From Haematobia irritans (Eukaryota; Arthropoda; Insecta; Diptera; Muscidae): DNA of 64,000 bases. The translations under genes were made by a program, and so were the position numbers. Of this stretch, positions 55,103-64,000 are shown piece after piece (positions within the stretch are counted from its first letter, which is position 1; every line of letters begins with the position of its first letter). The stretch is taken from contig NC_134399.1 in assembly GCF_050003625.1 (NCBI RefSeq), positions 41,866,671-41,930,670 of the forward strand, given 5' to 3'. The notes under the pieces were generated by a model. It did not search any database, had not been told where the DNA came from, and saw nothing but the letters and a program-made list of their open reading frames with translations.

Positions 55103-56700
55103 TGATGTATTTTTGTGTGCAAAGTACAGCTCGCAATTTTAGTCCGATTGTCCTAAAATTTGGTATAGGGTCCTGTTTCGGCTCAAAGACGATCCCTATT
55201 GATTTTGGAAAAAATCGGTTCAGATTTAGATATAGCTGTCATATATATTTTTCACCGATCTGGTCATAATTGGCGTGTATATCAACCGATCTTCCTCAAA
55301 TTCCGTACATCCGAATATTTTATGAGTCTCGAAAAACTTGCAAAATATCAGCAACATCGGTTCAGATTTAGATATAGCTCCCATATATAGCTTTCGCCCG
55401 ATTTACACTCATTTGCCCACAGAGGCCAATTTTTTGCTCCGATTTAGTTAAAATTTTGCATAGGGAGTAGAATTAACGTTGTTACTATGCGTGCCAAATT
55501 TGCTTGAAATCGGTTCAGATTTGGATATATCTCCCATATAAAGCTTTCGCCCGATTTACACTCATATGACCACAGAGGCCAATTTTTAACTCCGATTTAG
55601 TTGAAATTTTGCACAGGAAGTAGAATTAGCATTGTAGCTATGCGTGCCAAATTTGGTTGAAATCGGTTCAGATTTAGATATAGCTCCCATATATATGTTT
55701 TTCTGATTTCGACAAAAATGGTCAAAATACCAACATTTTCCTTGTAAAATCGCCACTGCTTAGTCGAAAAGTTGTAAAAATGACTCTAATTTTCCTAAAC
55801 TTCTAATACATATATATCGAGCGATAAATCATAAATAAACTTTTTCGAAGTTTCCTTAAAATTGCTTCAGATTTAAACGTTTCCCATATTTATACCCTTC
55901 ACCACTACTGTGGTACAGGGTATAATAAGTTTGTGCATTTGTATGTAACGCCAAGAAGGAGTAATCATAGACCAACCTTTTAGTATACGGATCGGCTTAG
56001 AATTAAATTCTGAGTCGATTTAGCGATGTCCGTCTGTCTGCACGTCTGTCTGTCTGTCTGTTGCTGTATTTTTGTGTGCAAAGTACAGCCCGCAGTTTTA
56101 GTCCGATTGTCCTAAAATTTGGTATAGGGTCCTGTTTCGGCTCAAAGACGATCCCTATTGATTTTGGAAAAAATCGGTTCAGATTTAGATATAGCTGCCA
56201 TATATATTTTTCACCGATCTGGTCATAATTGGCGTGTATATCAACCGATCTTCCTCAAATTCCGTACATCCGAATATTTTATGAGTCTCGAAAAACTTGC
56301 AAAATATCAGCAACATCGGTTCAGATTTAGATATAGCTCCCATATATAGCTTTCGCCCGATTTACACTCATTTGCCAACAGAGGCCAATTTTTTGCTCCG
56401 ATTTAGTTGAAATTTTGCATAGGGAGTAGAATTAGCGTTGTTACTATGCGTGCCAAATTTGGTTGAAATCGGTTCAGATTTAGATATAGCTCCCATATAT
56501 ATGTTTTTCTGATTTCGACAAAAATGGTCAAAATAGCAACATTTTCCTTGTAAAATCGCCACTGCTTAGTCGAAAAGTTGTAAAAATGACTCTAATTTTC
56601 CTAAACTTCTAATACATATATATCGAGCGATAAATCATAAATAAACTTTTTCGAAGTTTCCTTAAAATTGCTTCAGATTTAAACGTTTCCCATATTTTTT
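53105..56700 (+). repeat. 1.8-kb tandem duplication inside the DINE-B array
   Basis: 53105-54903 and 54904-56700 are nearly identical dimers (long TCTG run type, then the TCTGCACGTCTG type). Equivalent points are 1799 bp apart before the microsatellite and 1795 bp after it, a difference of one TCTG unit. By eye I saw almost no other change. Confidence 0.88.
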
Positions 56701-56703
56701 TTT

Positions 56704-57443
56704 ACTAACATTGTGTTCCACCCTAGTGCATCAGCCGACTTAAATTTTGAGTCTATAGATTTTGTAGAAGTCTATCAAATTCTTCCAGATCGAGTGATAT
56801 TTAAATTTATGTATTTGGGACAAACCTTTATATATAGCCCCAACACATATGACGGATGTGATATGGTATCGAAAATTTAGATCTACAAAGTGGTGCAGGG
56901 TATAATATAGTCGGCCCCGCCCGACTTCAGACTTTCCTTACTGGTTTTTTACTAACATTGTGTTCCACCCTAGTGCATCAGCCGACTTAAATTTTGAGTC
57001 TATAGATTTTGTAGAAGTCTATCAAATTCTTCCAGATCGAGTGATATTTAAATTTATGTATTTGGGACAAACCTTTATATATAGCCCCAACACATATGAC
57101 GGATGTGATATGGTATCGAAAATTTAGATCTACAAAGTGGTGCAGGGTATAATATAGTCGGCCCCGCCCGACTTCAGACTTTCCTTACTGGTTTTTTACT
57201 AACATTGTGGGTGGAACCCCAGGGGATTAGCCGAATTTTTAAGTCTACAGTTTTTTTTAGAAGTCTAACAAATTTTGCCCAGATCGAGTCAGAATTAAAT
57301 GTATGTATAGGAAAACAAAAACGTTTATATGTAGTACCCAACACATTTGACGGATTTGAAATGGTATCGAAAATGTGGATCTACAAAGTTGTGCAGGGTA
57401 TAATATTTTCGGCCCCGCCCGTCTTTAGATTTTCCTTACTTGT
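56704..57443 (+). repeat. DINE 3'-end module repeated three times (period 247 bp)
   Basis: ACTAACATTGTGT...TCGGCCCCGCCCGACTTCAG-ACTTTCC occurs at 56704, 56951 and 57198. The first two are almost identical. The third is diverged (TCGGCCCCGCCCGTCTTTAG) and ends CTTACTTGTT. Confidence 0.88.
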
Positions 57444-58646
57444 TATGCCCTTCACCATAGGATGGGGTATATGGTTTGTTAACTTTGTCATTCCGTTTGT
57501 AACATATCGAAATATTGCTCTAAGACCCCATAAAGTACATATATTTTCTGGGTCGTGGTGAAATTCTGAGTCGATCTGAGTCCGTCCGTCCGTCTGTTGA
57601 AATCACGCTAACTTCCGAACGAAAAAAAGCTATCGACTTGAAACTTGGCACAAGTAGTTGCTATTGATGTAGGTCAGATGGTATTGCAAATGGGCAATAT
57701 CGGTTCACTTTTACGTATAGCCCCCATATAAACGGACCCCCAAATTTGGCTTGCAGACCCTCTAAGAGAAGCAAATTTCATCCGATCCGGCTGAAATTTG
57801 GTACATGGTGTTAGTATATGGTCTCTAATAACCATGCAAAGATTGGTCCACATCGGTCCATAATTATATAAAGCCCCCATATAAACCGATCCCCCGATTT
57901 GGCTTTCGGAGAGAAGCAAATTTCATCCGATCCGGCTGAAATTTGGTAAATGGTGTTAGTATATGGTATCTAACAACTATGCACAAATTGGTCCATATCG
58001 GTCAATAATTATATATAGCCCCATATAAACCGATCCCCCGATTGGGCTTGCGGAGCCTCTAAGAGAAGCAAATTTCATCCGATCCGGCTGAAATTTGGAA
58101 CATGGTGTTAGTATATAGTCTCTAACAACCCTACAAAACTTGGTCCACATCGGTGCATAATTATGTATGGCCCCCATATAAACCGACCACCATATTTGAC
58201 CTCCGGAGCCTCTTAGAAGACCAAAATTCAGTTGATATTTGGTACGTGGTGTTAATATATGGCCTCAAACACCCATGCAAAATTTAGTCGAAATCGGTCC
58301 ATAATTATATATAGCCCCCATATAAACCGATCCCCAAATTTGACCTCCGGAGCGCCTTGGAAGAGCAAAATTCATCCGATTCGGTTGAAATTTGGTACGT
58401 GATGTTAGTATATGGTATCCAACAACCATTCAGGAATTGGTTCATATCAGTCCATAATTATATAACTCCCATATAAACCGATCCCCAGATTTGACCTCCG
58501 GTGCCTTTTGGAGAAGCAAAATTCATCCGATCTGGTTGAAATTTGGTACGTGGTGGTAGTATATGATATTTAACAACCATGCGTTGCGGATAAATTCTGA
58601 GTCGATGTAGCGATGTCAGTCCATCTGTTGATGTTACGCTAATTTC
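57444..58646 (+). repeat. DINE-1-like repeat, type C, 3'-truncated
   Basis: Starts ATGCCCTTCACCATAGGATG directly after the preceding CTTGTT, with the type C 5' module and about seven core units to 58584. Then a second partial 5' module (TTCTGAGTCGATGTAGCGAT) runs to 58646, where a piggyBac-like MITE interrupts it. Confidence 0.8.
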
Positions 58647-58650
58647 TTAA

Positions 58651-59092
58651 CCCTTTCATTACCGAAATAAACCTAATGATAAAAACTTTTATTTTTCTTC
58701 TGTTTTTACTTGTACTAATAGCATGTAGAACAAAAATTGACATTTTGAAAACCTACCTCAATTACTTCAAGAGCTATATGAGCTTGTTCTGAAAACTTGA
58801 TTCTTGAATTGTGACCAAATGGCCTTACGAAAATAAGCGCTATGTGGCCTATAATATCTTTCAAAATGTGAGAAAAAATACAAAACTGAACCCGTGAAAG
58901 TATCAGCTATAGTTTTTGTATAAATGTCCATTTACTAGAAACATACAGTACAAAAATTGTCTCAAATTTTCGTATTTTTCTTTTATTGTTAAAGAAGTTT
59001 ATAAAAATATATTTTAGACCTAACCAATATGGACAATATTTATTTCGTGTCTTTTTCGAATGTCCTTCTAAGTGGACATCGGTAGTGAAAGG
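58651..59092. mobile_element. piggyBac-like MITE (442 bp) in a DINE-C module
   Basis: TTAA flanks (58647-58650 and 59093-59096). Inverted ends are CCCTTTCATTACCGA and CCTTTCACTACCGATG. DINE-C text (GTTACGCTAATTTC | CAAAATAAGCTATCGACTTG) continues across it. Non-coding. Confidence 0.85.
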
Positions 59093-59096
59093 TTAA

Positions 59097-59820
59097 CAAA
59101 ATAAGCTATCGACTTGAAACTTGGTACAAGGAGTTGCTATTGATGTAGGTCAAATGGTATTGCTTCCCATCCATATAAATAAAAATAACACCGAATAATA
59201 AATCGAAACTAAGGAAAAAGAATTTCGTGTCTTTTTCGAATGTCCTTCTAAGTGGACATCGGTAGTGAAAGGGTTAACAAAATAAGCTATCGACTTGAAG
59301 CTTGGTACAAGGAGTTGTTATTGATGTTATTGGTATTGTCAAATCCCGATCCCTTGGATTTGACTTCCGGGGCCTCTTGGAAGGGCAAATTTTATCTGAT
59401 ACCATTGAAATTTCGTATGTGATCAATTATATGTCCTCTAACATTGGTTCATAATTATATATAGCGCCCATATAAACCAATTCCCACATTGTATGTTAGA
59501 ACATATGGAGTGTTAAAAAAAGGCAGAATAAATGCCTCTTAGTCTTCGTTCTGAATCGTGTTATATATAATCTATAAATAATTATCAAACGATATTTTCG
59601 ATATATTCAATTTGTCGCGGTAATTAGGTAATTTCAACTGGATCAGATGAAATTTGTTGTTTCATGAGGTTTCCGAAGTTAAATCTTGGGGGTCGGTTTA
59701 TATAGGAGCAATATATAATTATGAACAGATAGTCGAGTCTGAACGGTGAAACCACTTAAAGAAATGGTGAATCACTCAGAAATGTCACCGACATATATGC
59801 AAGGCGAACCAGTGCACCAC
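59097..59820 (+). repeat. DINE-C remnants with a local duplication of the MITE right end
   Basis: 59222-59330 repeats 59046-59150 (TCTTTTTCGAATGTCCTTCT, then the TTAA junction and TATCGACTTGAAGCTTGG). It therefore duplicates both the MITE end and its flank. Farther on are DINE-C core scraps (59340-59480 and 59630-59720). Confidence 0.7.
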
Positions 59821-60440
59821 GGTGGTGGGGAGGTTTGGTTAGGTTACTTAGACTATTCAGTCCATTGTGATACCACATTGGTGAACTTCTCTCTTATCAC
59901 TGAGTGCTGCCCGATTCCATGTTAAGCTCAATGGAAAGGGACCTCCTTTTTATAGCCGAGTCCGAACGGCGTTCCACATTGCTGTGAAACCACTTAGAGA
60001 AGTTTTGAAACCCTCAGAAATGTCACCAGCATTACTCAGGTTAGTGGCAGCCCGATATTTCAGGCTCATTTAGATTATTCGGGATTTCTTTAGAAAACTG
60101 ACATATTTTATTTGACAGCTTGGGCGAATACTATGTTGGAAGTGTACCGAAAATAGTTGGAAGGGCGCAGAAAACACTTTCGGGAAGTTTTCTTATTTAA
60201 GTTTACATTGAACATAAATAACCGAATGCAGGTTTTTTGATATTAAAAACTCCGGATCTACCGGTCCACCGAAAATGGTATTTTATACAAAACCGATAAT
60301 CGGTGCAAAACGGTTTTCACTGACAGATTTTGATCACTCTAGGTGTCACCACTAAAAAACTTATTGGTGTTTCTTCAAAACTGGGTTTGAGCCCACGACC
60401 CTGTGTATGCAAGGCGGGCATGTTAACCATTGCACCACGC
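59821..60440 (-). mobile_element. Two SINE copies or fragments
   Basis: 59838-60040 is a SINE body in complement (CTGCCCGATTCCATGTTAAG, AGGGACCTCCTTTTTATAGC). 60041-60085 is the tail side of another, and 60350-60440 is its head (GAGCCCACGACCCTGTGTAT, AACCATTGCACCACGC). Unrelated sequence lies between (60086-60335). Confidence 0.72.
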
Positions 60441-60780
60441 TGGTGGATATAATAAATGGTTAATTTATCAGCAAAAAGGCTAAATGACCACACTGTTCTT
60501 CAACTAATTCCATCTTTATTTATTTCTTTCTTTCTCTAATTAATATCTCAATATATACAGTGAGCAGCAAAAGTCATGCTACCCTTGGTATGATAATTTC
60601 TCATAACATTTTTTGGTAAAGCTTTTGAAAAAATATGTAGAGAATGTCAAAATCATTCAATCCAAGTACAATTTTATGATGTGATATTACCGGAACATTA
60701 GATATTTAAAATTTTATTTTATTAACGCTATTTATCTATATGTCATATTTACATTCTTGAACAAAATAGATACATTTCAA
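60441..60780. other. No gene recognised
   Basis: AT-rich. ACAGTGAGCAGCAAAAGTCA at 60559 resembles a Tc1-like inverted end, but no partner was found. Confidence 0.35.
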
Positions 60781-61180
60781 ATGGCCGATAAGGAACATCA
60801 TCTTATTTAATTGTATGTGTAAAGCTTTTCGTTTTGTACAGGGAGATCTGCGGTGAATAGTATATAAAATAATGGACCAAGTACCGAACCTCATAGGACC
60901 CCAGCATTAATATCTTCGATTTGGCTAATTTCTCCGCCTCTTTTAGATAAAAGTATCTATCATGTATGTACGATTTCAAGAATTAGTATTAATTTATTGG
61001 CAAAGCATTTTGAGTTGGTAAAAGAGGCCTTCATGCCAAACTTTATCAAAAGCTTGTTATATCAAGAAACGCACCTTTGAGAGCACTGCCAACAGATTTA
61101 TTGGCCGATACAAATTTATCTGATTTATCTGATCTGAAAGTGGAAATTGATTCCCAAACATCAATTTACACTTTCCATTG
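60780..61180 (-). pseudogene. Jockey-type LINE reverse-transcriptase fragment
   Basis: The minus strand reads GAFLDITSF, KVWHEGLFYQLKMLCQ, EDINAGVL, GSVLGPLFYILFTADLPVQN and EKLYTYN, with stops and indels. This is the palm of a Jockey-group reverse transcriptase, from the AFLD region through GVPQGSVLGP to just before the YADD box, which is destroyed. Both ends of the element are missing. Confidence 0.78.
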
Positions 61181-61451
61181 AGGTGGAACAAAACAATGTG
61201 TAAAGCAAGTATTGAATATATATGTTTGTTATGAAATTAGATTTGCCAACAAGTTTTTATACGAACTACTGTACTAATTGTGGAAATTAAATTAATTGAA
61301 CAGCTAAATAAGCTTTAAACAAATGAAGCCATAGAGTAACTAATTACTTTATAAGTGAAAGCCATTAAAACAATTATTACTAATAAACAAAATGAACAAT
61401 TCTTTTAAACAAAGGCGAGCTGTACGAGCAAACGTTTCTATTGACTACATA
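61181..61451. other. No gene seen
   Basis: AT-rich spacer between a LINE fragment and family F. Confidence 0.35.
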
Positions 61452-62883
61452 CACCCAGAAAAAAGTGCCTTCGAAACTAAAGGAAAAAAATTTCATCAAT
61501 ATCCATCCATTTTATTTCCATTAAGGTAAATTTTTGTGAAAAATAATAAAATTTACTCGTTTCAGTAAAAAAATCCTAAACTGTAAGCAGTTAGGAATAA
61601 TTCATTAACTAGAATAAGGCATGGAATTTTACTCATACTATTTTCTTCGCTGGGTATAAGAATTTACTACTGAAAAAGAAAATTTTATTCACCGATAACA
61701 AAGCATTCGTAAAAATAAACAAAAACCGAACTAAAACCAAGTTTCCTCAAAATTAGTAAAATTTCTTATAAAATGATAATTGCGACTTCCTTTATAATAG
61801 AAAGTTTTTCATACATACGAACAACACTTGGCATAGAAAAATATTTTAGTTCATTCGTACTAAGAAGTATGCAATCCTTTCAAAACTTAAGGAAACACAC
61901 TTGTTAGAATATAGGAAATTTTCCTAAATTTCTATTGTCTACCTGTCATCGATACCTGTCATCGTAATCGATGTGTTTGCGCGTGGGTGTAATCGATATA
62001 TTTGCGCGTCGGTTGTTTTTTTAGTTGGAATCGCGTTGTTTTGGTATACGGAGAGATTGTTAAAAAATAATATGGTAAAATAATATAATAAATAACAAAT
62101 AAGATATATAAAATATTTGTTATTTTAAATTAGTGAGAAAAATTTTCGTTTTTTTAAATAAATCTATCAATGTTCGTGATAGTGTATAAAGAAAGAAAAC
62201 ACCAGCAGAATAACAACCCTTTCATTTGTCTTCATTTTGGAATCTTCAATTATCAGGTAATATTCAGTGACGCTAACCTTTTGCAACAAAAATGTTTTAT
62301 GATTTTTTATATTTGTAGGTATTGAAATTGTAAAAGGAGGACAAAATCGTTAGGCAGCAACTTATTAAAAGTGAAAAGTACAAGAAGAAGAAAAAGTGCG
62401 TTTTACAGTTGATAATATCACACGGAAATTGGAAATAGTGGAATAATAAACTAATATTTCAAAGAGATTCGATGCTGTTGATTCTTAATAAATATATTCA
62501 ATATATTAATAAAACATGTCTTTTATTGAAGATAAAATTGCTTATAGAAATAAATAAATTTGTATTTAAAAACGAAGGTAAGCAGTTCTAATTATGAAGT
62601 AAAAGTTTTACCACAAATGTGTAAGATTTGTCGAAATGAATGAAAAAATTTCAATAAAATCATTCCATATATGAATTCAAATTAGTTAAATTTTTTCATT
62701 CTGTAGTATAGTGGTATATAAATATAGGAAAATGTTAACTAATATATGGAATGCATTATTCCTAATTTCTACGAAAATCACATCGTTCAAACAAATAAAA
62801 ATGTCTTTGGCGCTATACGAAGTTCAACTTTCTTCACAATGAGTTCATTTTAACTTAAAGAAGGGGTCACTTTTTTCTGGGTG
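61452..62883 (+). mobile_element. Family F element, copy 2 (1432 bp, complete, empty at the L site)
   Basis: TA-flanked (61450-61451 and 62884-62885). Perfect 16-bp inverted ends are CACCCAGAAAAAAGTG. It contains the same AATCGAT cluster (61945-62000), the intron-like GTAATATTCAG...TATTTGTAG (about 62256-62318) and AATAAA sites. No protein was recognised. The middle may be captured non-transposon sequence. Confidence 0.78.
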
Positions 62884-63117
62884 TAGAAAAAAAGTGTTTC
62901 GTAAATTTAAGAAGATTTTTACAATAATTTATTGCAAGAATTTTCCAAAATTTTAGTTCATTTTTCGTATCTTCAACGAAAATTAGCTACTCGAAAGGAA
63001 ATTTTACAAATTCTAAGTAGCAATCGTTTAGTTCATGGCCTACAAAATACGATGGAAATTTCCTTAAAAAATTTCTTAACTGGTAGTTAAAAATTCGTTT
63101 GTCATTCTATAAAACTA

Positions 63118-63971
63118 CACGCAGAGAAGAAACATGATTGTCACAATCATATTCGAAGAGCAAAATAATATGATCGGAGCTATTTTTGCGGCGACCTTGT
63201 AACATTTTCACCTGCAACCATGTTGGCTCAGTGAACATCGTTCTAAGAAAAATAAAATTGTCCTCATCTAAAATATTATTATATTGATAAAAAGAAATTT
63301 GTTTCCATTAAAAGACAATGGTCACGATCTAAAATGTTATGGTATTCGTCAAAAATGTTTTTCTTCCCGTTAAAAGAACATGGTCACAACCTCAAATGTT
63401 TTGATCTTTTTTCGTCGTCGAAAAAAGGACCCCACTTGAGGAAACAACACACAAAATTAACTTGATCTATTTGTTTTTATTTATTTATAAACTAATTCAT
63501 TGTTTATTTGTATTTGTAATGTCGTGCACATATTTTTACACACTCTATTTTGGTTCAATTTCAACAATAAGTAATCATTCCATATTTATTTCGTGCCCAT
63601 CAAATGTACCAACGCAGACATCATGTAACTGCAAATAAAAATAAATTATATAAATGCAGACCAAAAAACATTTTTTCAATTACACTCTCCTTTTTTGTGT
63701 TCACATGAAACCACGTGCCACTTCTGAATAAATAAATTAACACAAAACACACAAATTCTGTATTCTCCGTCCATTCCAAGAAACAATCAACACACGACTG
63801 ACGCGCAAAATGAAAATCGTGTGTACCTGCTCAACGTTTTTATAAAATTCTTTTCGCTGCAAAAAAATTAAAAAAATAAATGGTCACGAAAACAATGCAC
63901 ATGGTCTTTATGGCCATGTAATGGTTCTAGACATGTCTGTACGTAACCTATAAAAATATTTTTTTCTCTGC
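63118..63971. mobile_element. Element with GCAGAGAA ends (family M)
   Basis: Begins CACGCAGAGAAGAAACATGA and ends TTTTTTTCTCTGC. Repeated ACATGGTCAC/CATGTAA-type words occur near both ends. Related sequence lies at 11512-11697. Non-coding. Confidence 0.55.
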
Positions 63972-63980
63972 AAAAAAGTA

Positions 63981-64000
63981 AAGAAAACCAGTAAGGAAAG
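63981..64000 (-). repeat. Start of another DINE-1-like repeat at the window edge
   Basis: AAAACCAGTAAGGAAAG is the complement of the DINE-B 3' end (CTTTCCTTACTGGTTTT). The element continues past 64000. Confidence 0.65.

Larger units (their letters stand above)
51605..57443 (+). repeat. DINE-1-like macro-array, type B, plus orientation
   Basis: Five successive 5' modules (51605, 53105, 54098, 54904 and 55893, each starting TATACCCTKCACCAC-like and followed by TCTGTCTG runs), each with its core units. Then three 3'-end modules (56704-57443). Only the last part contains the GC hairpin and CTTACTGGTTTT ends. The first unit is diverged (ATTATAAGTTAGTGCATATG). The modular order 5'-core five times, then 3' end three times, is not that of a single element. 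Open frames such as 53404-53595 are repeated core sequence, not genes. Confidence 0.82.

Noticed and set aside
55039..55269. Open frame starting with repeated SVCL residues
   Set aside because: It is the translation of the TCTG microsatellite in a DINE 5' module.
53404..56349. Repeated 63-codon frames (MILEKIGSDLDIA...) as a gene family
   Set aside because: They are identical because the DINE-B core is tandemly repeated. The same text occurs reverse-complemented in the minus arrays, and codons are interrupted in diverged copies.

Overview
The window is repeat-dense, AT-rich, non-coding DNA from an animal genome, most likely a calyptrate (muscid-type) fly. That placement is an inference. It rests on DINE-1-like Helitron repeats with a GC hairpin next to a CTTGTTT end, three IS630-Tc1-mariner families (DD34D, DD37E, DD41D), Jockey- and LOA-type LINEs, and a tRNA-derived SINE. 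I recognise no host protein gene, true tRNA, rRNA or CRISPR array. Every protein-like stretch with a recognisable family belongs to a transposable element, and nearly all are broken or truncated.

Layout. 1-1.4 kb: 5' part of an LOA-type LINE (minus), with a damaged ORF1 and an open ORF2 start. 1.5-6.1 kb: two DINE-like repeats, a MITE and a SINE. 6.2-7.9 kb: unassigned DNA. 7.9-11.1 kb: 3' half of an LOA-type LINE (plus), split by a hAT-like MITE that itself holds a piggyBac-like MITE, and by a DD37E element. 11.4-14.6 kb: a second DINE-A copy and a DD41D element with a 237-residue transposase fragment. 15.4-17 kb: a Jockey-like LINE remnant. 18.9-23.8 kb: families J and K, TA-flanked elements rich in ACATATGTTTGG-type dyads that carry tRNA-like modules. 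24.6-33.1 kb: hAT-like, pogo-like, DD41D, Tc1-like and LINE pieces around a split DINE-C. 33.7 kb: a candidate decayed hammerhead ribozyme. 33.9-36.8 kb: a rearranged mariner and a hAT transposase tail. 38-39.3 kb: a second DD37E copy. 39.3-45.7 kb: family J, a SINE, and family F, which is split by an unrecognised 1575-bp element (L) with dense AGATCT subterminal repeats. 46.9-49.6 and 51.6-57.4 kb: DINE-B arrays in opposite orientations; the second holds a near-perfect 1.8-kb tandem duplication and three copies of a 3'-end module. 57.4-64 kb: DINE-C, a piggyBac-like MITE, SINE and Jockey fragments, a second F copy (empty at the L site), and an element that runs up to the next DINE.

The elements do not form a pathway; they record nested insertion. 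The most useful observations are precise nesting with target-site duplications, an internal empty site that defines element L, the ribozyme candidate, the mariner/DD37E patchwork, and modular amplification of the DINE-like arrays.
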